Below are positions 26,488 through 35,375 of a stretch of DNA of 64,000 nt, piece after piece. The stretch comes from an uncultured Parabacteroides sp. Its GTDB lineage: Bacteria > Bacteroidota > Bacteroidia > Bacteroidales > Tannerellaceae. The translations under genes and the position numbers were made by a program. The stretch is from NCBI GenBank assembly GCA_944325355.1, contig CALUZS010000008.1, positions 1 to 64,000 on the forward strand, in the 5' to 3' direction. How positions within the stretch are numbered: position 1 is the first letter of the stretch; the number at the start of each line of letters is the position of its first letter. A model generated the notes under the pieces. That model made no database searches, was not told the origin of the DNA, and saw only the letters and a list, made by a program, of their open reading frames with translations.

Positions 26488-29400
26488 CTATTTAAGTTCT
26501 TTGATTCGGATATTCCGGAATTTCACAGGAGAGCCATGTCCTAAGAATCCGATATGTCCTTTCTTATTGAACAAGCCCGGATGCTCTTTATGGTCTGCCG
26601 TACCATTCTTCACTGCATCACGGATATTGCCGTCCAGAATTACGACACCGTTTACAGTTACTTTGATATGGTCGCCATCAGCGATAATTTCCTCTTCATT
26701 CCATTCCCCTACCGGCTTGATGGCAGAAGTATGGTTCGCATTTGCCGGAATAATTCCATAGACGGATCCGTGATGTTGCAACGGCGTAATGGTTTTATAA
26801 ATTTCATGTTCGCAATCCAACACTTGAATTTCCATTCCGTGGTAAGCTGCATCCACATCCATCGGAGTACGGATACCGATACCATTGTTGGCACCCGGGG
26901 TCAATTGGAATTCAAAACGGTAAACGAAGTTAGCATATTCCTTCTTCGTGTACAAATTCCCGCCAAAACTACGGCTCGGGTTCAATGAAATGCAACCATC
27001 TTCCAATGTATAGTCGGTTGTATTTCCGGTCCATTCATACATGTTTGTTCCATCAAACAGAATCTTGAACCCTTCTTTCTCCTCTTCGGCAGAGAGTTTA
27101 AACGGCTCCTGGCGTTCCAATTCCTTAATATAGATGTTCCGATAATAAACCTTGCTTCCGTGAGCCTGCAATTCTATTTGTTCTACCGGGAAAATCGGCA
27201 TGTTCCTATCCCAATAGTTTTCCAGAATAACATTATCAGTGACAAGTTCTCCATTCAAATAAACGGTTACACGATCGCCTACCATCTTGATGTAGAAACT
27301 ATTCCACTCGCCCAACTTATTGTCGGCAACTTTCAACGGAGTAGCCCGGTTTGTCTGGTTATTATACAAACCGCCGGAACCAACCTGTGCTCCAACATTG
27401 ACACGGGCTGTATCCCAAATCTGCACTTGTGGCGTACCACGCAAGTAAACACCTGCATCCGCTTCAGGACCTGCCGGATCCAACATCCAATCTATGTACA
27501 TTTCGAAATCACCATATTGCTTCTCCGTACACAAATTATCGTATCCCTTGCCATCAAAAACCAATAAGCCATTTTCAACTTTCCAGTCTCGCACCATCCG
27601 CTCGTCAGCCTCTTTCTGAGCCTTTGCCAGTTCTGCCGGTTTCATCTTTGCACGGGCTATCGGATTGGCAACCAAACCTTTCCAGCCTGTCAAATCTTTC
27701 CCGTTAAACAAAGAGACAAATCCTACTTCATCCGGCATCTCGGAGAGATGTTTATTTAATGCATCGACTTCGTAACGGGCATCCGCACCATCAAGCAAAG
27801 TAATAATCTTTTTCAACAAAGCCTTTACATTATCACCCGTATACTCTTTGTGGTTCATCGCGATGTTCATTACCGCATAAGCCGCAGCCGAACGAATTTT
27901 CTGTTCCTGGCTGTCAACATATTCGCCAGCGTACAATAAACTCAAATATGTTCCGGCGCCTTGCACAGCCTTCAAGATATTTACTTTCTGGTCCGTAGTT
28001 TTTGCAATATCCATCGCCTTGCGCAAGAATATCAATTTGTTTTCCCCGGTCAAATCCGAAGTAGAAACCAAGTTAACATAGCGGTTCAGGCTCTGATTCC
28101 GGATTTGGTCGTCAGACTCCCCTTTAGCTATATTATAAAGAATTTCAGCTGCATCGATACTGTTCCAGCTCAACAACGCCTTAAATGCGACATCCTTCGA
28201 ATAACCGTCAGACGTATTGAATCCTTTAAGAATAATATCCAAAGCCTCTTTGTCACCTGTTGAAGCCAAGACCGGATAATAAAGGAATTCCCGTTCCTTG
28301 CCCACTTGCAACATTCGGTTCGTCACGGTCGGAATCTGGTTGGATTCAGGCATCAAAGAAACCGTCACAATCAAAGCATCCTGGATAGGCGGGATGGAAG
28401 CACTGCTCGCACTTTCCGTATTGAATGCGTTTTCCAACATACCGCACAATTGGACAAAATCCTTTTCACCGACAACATTCTTCAAAGCCTTATATGCAGC
28501 TTTCTTCACTTCCGGCGAAGAAGATTTAGTCTGCTCCAAAACCGTATTCAGTTTTGAGTCCGCCTTACGGACAGACAACAGTTCCAAAGCGGCAATTTTC
28601 CCGTCATCAGTAGCATCAGGAATAGCTTTGGCTACATCTTGAGTGATATTCCCGTTGAATGCCATCAAAGCATCTTCTCCCAACAAAACAACCTGTTTGT
28701 CTGAACTCTTCAGCAAATCAGCCAAAACCGGAATAAATACCTTGTCGCCTATCTTAACCATCGTCCATACAGACGCCTGTACAACATCAAAATTCTCAGA
28801 TTTCGTCAAGTCAATCAGCGCTTGTTTCAAAGTCAAATCGAAACGGATTTCCACATTCCGGACAACATCTTTCTTTTCCGGACATTTGCTTTCCCGGCCA
28901 ATCCAATTAACGAGGTCGATTTTTGCATCGTCTTTCGCTTTCAACATGGTCTTCATCAACTCAACATACACATCGTTGTCAGCAAATGCCGAACCATAAT
29001 TAAGCATCGCATTCCGGTAATCTTTATCTTTATCCTTCATGGCTTTCACCAAAAGGGCAGTTGCTTCTTCCTTACCGTTATCCTGTTTCAACGCAATCGA
29101 CAATAAAATCTCACCGGCTGCTTCACGGCTATGTACCTGGTCGTTTTTCTTTGCTTGCGACTGTAATGTTTTGGCAGCCTTTTCGGCAGTCTTCAAATCA
29201 CCGTTAGCAACCAACCGTTTGATCAAAGCGATATAAGCTTCATTAGCGCAGGTCGGTTCCATCGTATAACCCGCCTTTTTTGCAGCATCACCCAATACCG
29301 GGAGCGACTTCGCCGAGCCTAACCGTCCCAATGCATTATAAACCACCTTCAACATCTTAGTGTCAGACGTATTCGCCAAAGCCAACAACATGTCCTCGGC

Positions 29401-29988
29401 ATTGCTGTCTTGCGTTTCTGCCAATGCATTGATGATATTTTCCTGAGTCTCTGCGGAGCCCATACGTTGCATCAAAGCTTTCTCCAAAGCACTCTTTGCA
29501 GCAGAACTTCCGATGGAAGAGAGGGCACGGGCAGCAGGACCGCTTAACCGTTCGTCATTCAAATAACCAGCCAAAGCCTCCACGCTTTCATTCTCGCCCA
29601 CGATTTGCAATTGGCGGATGATAAACGCTTTAGTTTCGGGCTCTTGGACCATTTCCAATGCCTTTACATAAGCTTCAGCTACTACCTTGCGGGCACTTTC
29701 CTGCCCTTTTGCAGACACATAATGGCTCAAACCGCTCAACGCATAATCCACTTTTGAGTTGGAACCTTGCCCGGGCGCTTTCATCATTTCCACCAGCGCC
29801 ACAACGCCCGATTCACCGGTTGTGCTCAGATCTGCAATCAGTTTATTGTATTCTGCTTGTTTTTGAACCGGTATCTGGGCCAACACATCCGCAACAACAG
29901 TATTGGAAGTGCGGTTTACCGGACTCTGTGCCAGCAACATCCCGCTGCACAACAAAAAACCTGCGATAGATATATATACTTTTTTCAT
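26488..29988 (-). CDS. HEAT-repeat protein fused to two DUF1080 (3-keto-glycoside hydrolase-type) domains
   Basis: 1166 residues with a signal peptide (MKKVYISIAGFLLCSGMLLAQ). Residues of about 40-740 are many helical HEAT-like repeats (SIGSSAAKSALEKAL, LSVRKADSKL, KAAYKALKNVVG). Two concanavalin-like DUF1080 domains follow, one from about 757 (FVSLFNGKDLTGW) and one from about 970 (FKILFDGTNMYEW), the second ending GHGSPVKFRNIRIKEL. DUF1080 is linked in the literature to hydrolysis of 3-keto glycosides made by Gfo/Idh/MocA dehydrogenases; such a dehydrogenase is encoded 18 bases upstream. The exact substrate is unknown. The HEAT part may be a scaffold. Confidence 0.85.
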   Translation of the reverse strand: MKKVYISIAGFLLCSGMLLAQSPVNRTSNTVVADVLAQIPVQKQAEYNKLIADLSTTGESGVVALVEMMKAPGQGSNSKVDYALSGLSHYVSAKGQESARKVVAEAYVKALEMVQEPETKAFIIRQLQIVGENESVEALAGYLNDERLSGPAARALSSIGSSAAKSALEKALMQRMGSAETQENIINALAETQDSNAEDMLLALANTSDTKMLKVVYNALGRLGSAKSLPVLGDAAKKAGYTMEPTCANEAYIALIKRLVANGDLKTAEKAAKTLQSQAKKNDQVHSREAAGEILLSIALKQDNGKEEATALLVKAMKDKDKDYRNAMLNYGSAFADNDVYVELMKTMLKAKDDAKIDLVNWIGRESKCPEKKDVVRNVEIRFDLTLKQALIDLTKSENFDVVQASVWTMVKIGDKVFIPVLADLLKSSDKQVVLLGEDALMAFNGNITQDVAKAIPDATDDGKIAALELLSVRKADSKLNTVLEQTKSSSPEVKKAAYKALKNVVGEKDFVQLCGMLENAFNTESASSASIPPIQDALIVTVSLMPESNQIPTVTNRMLQVGKEREFLYYPVLASTGDKEALDIILKGFNTSDGYSKDVAFKALLSWNSIDAAEILYNIAKGESDDQIRNQSLNRYVNLVSTSDLTGENKLIFLRKAMDIAKTTDQKVNILKAVQGAGTYLSLLYAGEYVDSQEQKIRSAAAYAVMNIAMNHKEYTGDNVKALLKKIITLLDGADARYEVDALNKHLSEMPDEVGFVSLFNGKDLTGWKGLVANPIARAKMKPAELAKAQKEADERMVRDWKVENGLLVFDGKGYDNLCTEKQYGDFEMYIDWMLDPAGPEADAGVYLRGTPQVQIWDTARVNVGAQVGSGGLYNNQTNRATPLKVADNKLGEWNSFYIKMVGDRVTVYLNGELVTDNVILENYWDRNMPIFPVEQIELQAHGSKVYYRNIYIKELERQEPFKLSAEEEKEGFKILFDGTNMYEWTGNTTDYTLEDGCISLNPSRSFGGNLYTKKEYANFVYRFEFQLTPGANNGIGIRTPMDVDAAYHGMEIQVLDCEHEIYKTITPLQHHGSVYGIIPANANHTSAIKPVGEWNEEEIIADGDHIKVTVNGVVILDGNIRDAVKNGTADHKEHPGLFNKKGHIGFLGHGSPVKFRNIRIKELK

Positions 29989-30006
29989 GCTATATTCAAT
30001 TTACTG

Positions 30007-31263
30007 TTAAATATTCCACGGAGCTCTTATTGGCTGATCCAGCAAACGGTTTGCCGCTTCATCGTTAATAAATTCAAGTTTTACCGGGTCGAAATGCAAC
30101 GTCCGGTTCAAGCGAAGTGCCACACCTCCCATATTTACAATCGTAGCCGAACGGAAACCGTTGCGTTCATTCAAGCCAAACGGCTGGCGGGTCTTCACGC
30201 ATTTGACAAAGTCTGTTTCCTGTGGTTCCGGTTCCGGATAATCTGCCAATTTCTTTTCCCAGTCCGGAATATCGCATACGAAGTTCTTATAAACATTACC
30301 TTTAGGACCTGAAATGTAAGGAGTGTTCGGGTCGCCATAATCACCTCCCCACAAAACAATCTGGCAACCGTCTTCATAGGTATAGGTAATCGAGCGCCAT
30401 GTTCCTACTGCATCCGGATGCTGTTGCGGAGCATCTACTTCCACCTTTATCGGGCTTGTTTCATCCTTACCTAAGATATATTGTACCGGGTCGATATAAT
30501 GTTGTCCCATATCACCCAATCCTCCGGCATCATAATCCCAATAGCCACGGAATGTCTGGTGCACACGGTGTGCGTTATAAGGTTTGTAAGGAGCCGGGCC
30601 TAACCACATGTCGTAATCCAGTTCTTTTGGTATCGGTTGCGGTTCCAGATACTCTTTACCAACCCAGAAGAACTTCCAGTTGAATCCGGTATGGGCGCTG
30701 ATTGTTACTTTCAACGGCCATCCCAACAATCCGCTTTGCACCAGTTTCTTCAACGGTTTTACAGGAGTACCCAATCCATAGAATTGGTCATACAGGCGGA
30801 ACCACGTATTCAAACGGAACACACGCCCGTACTGCTTTACGGCTTCCATCACACGCTTGCCTTCACCGATGGTCCTTGTCATCGGCTTTTCACACCAGAT
30901 ATCCTTTCCGGCTTTGGCTGCTTCCACCGACATGATGCCATGCCAATGCGGTGGCGTTGCAATATGTACGATATCCACATTCGGATCCAAAATCAAATCG
31001 CGAAAATCATGGTATGCCGCAATTTTCTCCTTCACCAGCTGTTTTCCCAGCTCTAAATGTTTATCATCCACATCACAAACAGCTACGAGACGCGTCCCTG
31101 CGTAATTCACATGGCCTCGTCCCATACCTCCGGTACCGATAATACCTTTTGTCAATTGATCACTTGGGGCAATGTAACCTTGTCCCAGAACGTGGCGGGG
31201 CACTATCGTAAAAGCGGCCAGACCACCCAAGGTTTTAATGAAATCTCTTCTATTTGTTCCCAT
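30007..31263 (-). CDS. Gfo/Idh/MocA-family oxidoreductase with Tat-like signal
   Basis: 418 residues. The N-terminus has a twin-arginine-like motif (NRRDFIKTLGGLAAFTIVP), so export by Tat is likely. A Rossmann motif GIIGTGGMGRGH follows. The family lysine motif appears as WCEKPMTRTIGEG. The C-terminal half has the family beta-sheet dimer domain (YWDYDAGGLGDMGQHYIDP). It probably oxidises a sugar or glycoside with NAD(P), perhaps to a 3-keto product for the DUF1080 protein encoded 18 bases downstream. The -7 box at 31316 starts the two-gene operon. Confidence 0.87.
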   Translation of the reverse strand: MGTNRRDFIKTLGGLAAFTIVPRHVLGQGYIAPSDQLTKGIIGTGGMGRGHVNYAGTRLVAVCDVDDKHLELGKQLVKEKIAAYHDFRDLILDPNVDIVHIATPPHWHGIMSVEAAKAGKDIWCEKPMTRTIGEGKRVMEAVKQYGRVFRLNTWFRLYDQFYGLGTPVKPLKKLVQSGLLGWPLKVTISAHTGFNWKFFWVGKEYLEPQPIPKELDYDMWLGPAPYKPYNAHRVHQTFRGYWDYDAGGLGDMGQHYIDPVQYILGKDETSPIKVEVDAPQQHPDAVGTWRSITYTYEDGCQIVLWGGDYGDPNTPYISGPKGNVYKNFVCDIPDWEKKLADYPEPEPQETDFVKCVKTRQPFGLNERNGFRSATIVNMGGVALRLNRTLHFDPVKLEFINDEAANRLLDQPIRAPWNI

Positions 31264-31315
31264 AGTAAGAAATAAAGATATATGTTAAATTCATTATTTA
31301 AGTCTGTTTACTTGA

Positions 31316-31323
31316 CAAATATA
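31316..31323 (-). promoter_or_regulatory. -7 box for the oxidoreductase-DUF1080 operon
   Basis: TATATTTG on the minus strand, 52 bases before the ATG at 31263. Confidence 0.5.
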
Positions 31324-31686
31324 CTAATTACCCGTCAGAAAAACATCTTTTTTGCAAAAATATTACCACTTTTTCTACACTCTTTCTTCACCTTAAACAA
31401 TGAGCGTGAAAATATTTCCTGCAGGGTTTCATGAACAATCATGCAAGCATTTGTTTACTTAGCTTTATTTTTATCAGACGCAAATATGCGAAATAAATTT
31501 AATATATATACCAAATAACGCCTTTTTATTTTCAACGCTTCAAAAAAAACAGAAAACTTTTCAAAAAAGCCGGAAATATTTTCTCTTATATCCCGGCAAC
31601 CTTTCCGGAAGCATTGCGCAGCGTTTTTTTCGAAAAACAGCATCCTCCTACTTGCCTCGCCGTGCTACATTGCTCATTATGCCCGA

Positions 31687-31755
31687 ATGTCACAGAGCCT
31701 TGGTGACCATGTCACAGAGCCTTGACGGGCATGTCGTCAAGGCTCTGTGACATGG
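31687..31755. repeat. 22-nt tandem units plus perfect 21-bp inverted repeat
   Basis: Core ATGTCACAGAGCCTTG occurs at 31687-31702 and again at 31709-31724, 22 bases apart, each followed by a different 6-base end. The second copy also forms the left arm (31707-31727) of a perfect inverted repeat with 31735-31755 around a 7-base loop. There is no T run next to it. Confidence 0.85.
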
Positions 31756-31888
31756 ATGCCGGCTCCCGATGAAAGGTTCACCGTCCATACATTTCTCGTA
31801 CTCTGTTTTCATAAAACAAACGTTTTTATCTCAAATATACGGCAAAAATCCTTATCAACAGCCGGACCAGAAAATTCTTCCCAATATT

Positions 31889-33142
31889 TCAGGCCTGTTT
31901 TGCAGCGCGGTGAAGTCTTAACGCTCGGCAACATGCCGTGAGCCGCTGCTTGTTGCGGATAAGCTGTTTGCGATAAATCATGCAGGTCGTGATGAAATAG
32001 AAACCTGTCTGCACCCATAGCAACCGGTATTCGGGAGCCACTTCGTTCAGCGTTGCACCGCAGGTATTAATCCGTACGTAGCCCTGTATGCCGGGAGTGG
32101 AAGGGAACAAGTAACCTACTGCCTTCCAAAACGACGGTATGGCTTCCTTTGGCCAAGATATGCCGGAAATAAACAGGAGCAATACCGAAGTGAACACAAT
32201 GACCAGCATAGGTGTCTCGCGCTGTGTCATGAATCCGGACAAAGTCATCGCCAAAAATATGGAAGCCAACAAAAAAGGCAATAAAAAAAGCAACACGGCA
32301 AGAGGAGAACCAACCTGCGGGAATGAAAATATCTGTGGCACGATGGCAAACACCCAAAGACAAACCACCAAATAAAGCAACAGATAAGCGAACGATTTCC
32401 CCAACACTACCCGCAACGTACCATGAAAATGGCAGACCATAGGTACCAGTGAATGGAAACGATTCTTCTCACGCGCCGTACCTCCCGCCATCGAGATACC
32501 CAACAGCAACGTCTGTTGGATTACCAAAATAAGTATCGCAGGAACCAGAAAAGAAGCAAAACCGTTCTGGCTGTTGAACAGCGTGATATGCTCCGAAGGA
32601 ATCGGTTCTACTGCGATGGCTTGCATTTGCCCGGTCGGCTGCGGATGGTTACGGGCAGTCCACTCCGCCCCCATTTCTAACGAGACATCGGTCGCCGTAG
32701 CAAGGAAAGCTTTATAAAAGAGCAACGCACTCATATCGCAATAAAGCGACACGGTTGCCTGTTTTCCCCCGTGCAGGTCTTTGCTAAATTCCGAGGGAAT
32801 AAGCAGCAAACCGTATGCTTCCTTTTCATCAACCATACGTTTACCCTCCTCCATACTCCTCACAACCTGCACAACCTGCACATCCGCCGTGCCATTCATC
32901 CGGCGGATAAACTCACGGCTTAGCCGGGTCTCGCTCTGGTCTACCACCACCATCTTAGCTTCACGCGTCGTCTCCTGGTTATATATAAAGGAATAAAGGA
33001 GCGGATAAGCGAAAGGCACCAGAAAGAAAAATATAAGCACACCTTCGTCTTTAAAGACCCTCTTCAACTCGTCTTTCCAAACATAAAAAAGATCCAAAAA
33101 TCCGTTCCGTATAATATAATGTAACCTGTGTTCTTGTATCAT
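31889..33142 (-). CDS. ABC-2-type permease, second of pair
   Basis: 417 residues from ATG 33142; a GTG at 33148 is possible. It resembles YhhJ/YbhR-type permeases: one N-terminal membrane helix (GVLIFFFLVPFAYPLLYSFI), a large extracytoplasmic domain of about 150 residues, then about five membrane helices (VPAILILVIQQTLLLGISMA, LLFLLPFLLASIFLAM, MLVIVFTSVLLLFISGI). The motif SGISWPKEAIP before the last helices is typical. Last gene of the efflux operon, 12 bases after its paralogue. No ATPase is encoded in the operon. Confidence 0.85.
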   Translation of the reverse strand: MIQEHRLHYIIRNGFLDLFYVWKDELKRVFKDEGVLIFFFLVPFAYPLLYSFIYNQETTREAKMVVVDQSETRLSREFIRRMNGTADVQVVQVVRSMEEGKRMVDEKEAYGLLLIPSEFSKDLHGGKQATVSLYCDMSALLFYKAFLATATDVSLEMGAEWTARNHPQPTGQMQAIAVEPIPSEHITLFNSQNGFASFLVPAILILVIQQTLLLGISMAGGTAREKNRFHSLVPMVCHFHGTLRVVLGKSFAYLLLYLVVCLWVFAIVPQIFSFPQVGSPLAVLLFLLPFLLASIFLAMTLSGFMTQRETPMLVIVFTSVLLLFISGISWPKEAIPSFWKAVGYLFPSTPGIQGYVRINTCGATLNEVAPEYRLLWVQTGFYFITTCMIYRKQLIRNKQRLTACCRALRLHRAAKQA

Positions 33143-33154
33143 CGCCACTCCTCC

Positions 33155-34333
33155 TTACGGGATATATTTAAAATAAAGCAACGCATCCTTCAAATTCTTT
33201 CCAATCAGAAACGGCAATACCAGAAAAGCTGCCAGCCACAGGTATTCGCCCCAAGTGAAAAAAATGTCCCTGCCGTTTAACGCCTGGTCCACATAAATCA
33301 GGAAATAGTGCCGCAACGGAAACAGGTTTGTCAACGCCTGCAATGTGGGGTGCATTGCCTGCACCGGAAACGAAAAGCCTACGATGGAGAAGGAAATCAT
33401 TCCGAAAAGACTGGCAAAACTCAATCCCAGACGCAGCGTAGGCAACGTTCCAATCATGAAAACTCCTACAGCCTGTGATGCGACAACCAGCAGGAATATA
33501 GCCCAAAGCATGGGTCCCCAACCGCTATTCAACGGGAAAGCGTTGTAACCGTACATGCCGGCTGCAAAAAGAAATCCCACAAGCGTAAAAATAATCGTCT
33601 GGGGAAGCAGTTTCCCCAACAGTCCGACAGTCAATGAACCTCCGGCTTCCGACAGCCAAACGCGGGAAGTTCCGTTCTTAAGCTCACTACCGATGCTGAA
33701 CACTGTCACCAAAAAGATGACAAGTTGCAGGATGCCGGGCAAAATGGTATTGTTCAAATAAACCGAATAATTCAGCCACGGGTTACCTATCGCGTGCGTT
33801 TCCACTTCAATAGGCTGCAACTGTCCCATGAGCTGCTCTTCCGTGATGCCTTTTGCCGTACCGGTCTGCAGCCCCACAGACGCATTTGCCAACACGGATA
33901 TGGTTTTCAAGTCACGGAACATAAGGGAACCGGCTATCAGGTATGCGCCGTTGGTATAATACGAGACTTTCGGCTGTTTCCCGGTCGTAGCTTTCACTGA
34001 AAAGCCATCGGGAATGTATAGAATCCCGTAGACCTTTCCTTTTTGCATTTCCTGCCGTGCTTCCGAGAATGAGGGGCTTACGCAAACCACTTTCGTCTGT
34101 TCGAAAGCATCAAGCTGACGTATCAGCATCCGCGAAGTGGCGGTGTTGTCCAAATCGACTACAGCTACCGGCAAATCAGTAGGCAGCCCATGATACATCA
34201 GTGACAAGAAAAACACCAGACTGAATACAGGAGCCCCGACCATTGCAAAGAAATAAATCGGTATGGCTGTCAGCCTTTTCATCTCGCGCCAAGCCAAGCA
34301 TCCGATTGTCTTTATGACATTACCGTCCTTCAT
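33155..34333 (-). CDS. ABC-2-type permease, first of pair
   Basis: 392 residues, the same layout as its neighbour: a first helix (PIYFFAMVGAPVFSLVFFLS), an extracytoplasmic domain with DLDNTATSRMLIRQLD, then C-terminal helices (GILQLVIFLVTVFSIGSEL, SFASLFGMISFSIVGFSFP). The pair probably forms a heterodimeric inner-membrane channel working with the membrane fusion and TolC-like proteins upstream. 15 bases separate it from the fusion protein gene. Confidence 0.85.
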   Translation of the reverse strand: MKDGNVIKTIGCLAWREMKRLTAIPIYFFAMVGAPVFSLVFFLSLMYHGLPTDLPVAVVDLDNTATSRMLIRQLDAFEQTKVVCVSPSFSEARQEMQKGKVYGILYIPDGFSVKATTGKQPKVSYYTNGAYLIAGSLMFRDLKTISVLANASVGLQTGTAKGITEEQLMGQLQPIEVETHAIGNPWLNYSVYLNNTILPGILQLVIFLVTVFSIGSELKNGTSRVWLSEAGGSLTVGLLGKLLPQTIIFTLVGFLFAAGMYGYNAFPLNSGWGPMLWAIFLLVVASQAVGVFMIGTLPTLRLGLSFASLFGMISFSIVGFSFPVQAMHPTLQALTNLFPLRHYFLIYVDQALNGRDIFFTWGEYLWLAAFLVLPFLIGKNLKDALLYFKYIP

Positions 34334-34348
34334 ATACGCTCCGCTTTC

Positions 34349-35347
34349 TTATTTCCGTTCCATGATTACCGACATGCCGGGACGCAAGCCGAGAACTTTT
34401 TCCACCGGACGCGCCCGTACTTCAAAAGTTTTAGAATCGTACTGCCCGGTCGTTTTCGTTGCTTTCCATGCCGCATAAGTACCCATATCTTTCATGTAAT
34501 AGACTTTCATCACTATCTCCTTGTTGTTCAAGGCAGGGATAAAGCCTTTTACTTCATCTCCAATCCGGATACTCGAAAGCAAATCTTCGCGGATGCTGAA
34601 CGACACCCACATATCATCCATATCCAAGATGTTCATAACCGGAGCTCCGGTCCCTACCAGCTCACCCACTTCCGGAAACCGCTCGGAAATCTCCCCGTCA
34701 ATGGGTGAAACCAGCACACGCTCTTTCATATATGACTCAACCTCGGCTACTGCGCCTTCGGCTTGTGCCACTAAAGCGGCTGCGGCGGCTTTATCTTCCG
34801 ACCGTGCCCCCTCGATTGCCATGTCGTATTGTGACCTGGCAGCTTTCTCCGTTGCCGCCATCGCCTTATAGTTGGCTTCTGCCTCATCCCGTTTCTGCGC
34901 AGAAACAACACCTTTGTTATAGAGGTTCTCTATCCGCTCAAACGATTTTCGGGCAATCTCCAATCCGGCTTTCGATTTCTGCCACAATTCGTATGCACCG
35001 GCAATTTCCTGGCTTCTTGCGCCTTTCCGGGCTTTCATGTTCTGCGCCTCGGCTGCACTCCTTGCAGCTTCCGCCTGCTGCATCTTTGCCAATACTTCAG
35101 GCGTATCCAAAAAGACCAGCGTATCCCCCGCTTTCACATGGTCGCCTTCTGCAAAACGGTAGGCAATAATCCTGCCGGGCACTTTCCCCGACACACGAAC
35201 CTCCGTAGCTTCAGCTTGCCCCATTATGACCTCCGCCGGCGGAGTCAACAAGAAGAAACCGGCAAGGGCAACCAAACCAATGACCACCAAAACGGCAATA
35301 AATGCCAGCATCATATTACTAATTGTAAACTTTTTATTGCTATCCAT
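34349..35347 (-). CDS. HlyD/EmrA-type membrane fusion protein
   Basis: 332 residues. The N-terminal helix (MLAFIAVLVVIGLVALAGFFLL) anchors it in the inner membrane. A split lipoyl/barrel-sandwich domain (TEVRVSGKVPGRI..GDHVKAGDTL and ERVLVSPIDGEISER) flanks an alpha-helical coiled-coil hairpin rich in Ala, Glu and Lys (about residues 85-205). The C-terminal beta-barrel ends GLRPGMSVIMERK. It bridges the permeases to the outer-membrane TolC-like protein. Gene gaps on each side are 15-28 bases. Confidence 0.9.
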   Translation of the reverse strand: MDSNKKFTISNMMLAFIAVLVVIGLVALAGFFLLTPPAEVIMGQAEATEVRVSGKVPGRIIAYRFAEGDHVKAGDTLVFLDTPEVLAKMQQAEAARSAAEAQNMKARKGARSQEIAGAYELWQKSKAGLEIARKSFERIENLYNKGVVSAQKRDEAEANYKAMAATEKAARSQYDMAIEGARSEDKAAAAALVAQAEGAVAEVESYMKERVLVSPIDGEISERFPEVGELVGTGAPVMNILDMDDMWVSFSIREDLLSSIRIGDEVKGFIPALNNKEIVMKVYYMKDMGTYAAWKATKTTGQYDSKTFEVRARPVEKVLGLRPGMSVIMERK

Positions 35348-35375
35348 AGTTCTTATGTTTATTCGTTAATTCATT

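Larger units (their letters stand above)
31264..31888. other. 625-base non-coding stretch
   Basis: Contains the -7 box of the oxidoreductase operon (31316-31323), an AT-rich region with no convincing gene, and a 22-nt tandem repeat with a large inverted repeat (31687-31755). A 62-codon frame at 31455-31643 (minus) has no supporting features. No terminator with a T run is visible for the permease gene ending at 31889. Confidence 0.7.

Noticed and set aside
31455..31643. 62-codon minus-strand gene
   Set aside because: No neighbour coupling, no signal or domain, and it lies in an AT-rich promoter region.
31687..31755. CRISPR array
   Set aside because: Only two direct units with 6-base ends and one inverted copy; no spacers of CRISPR length and no cas genes.
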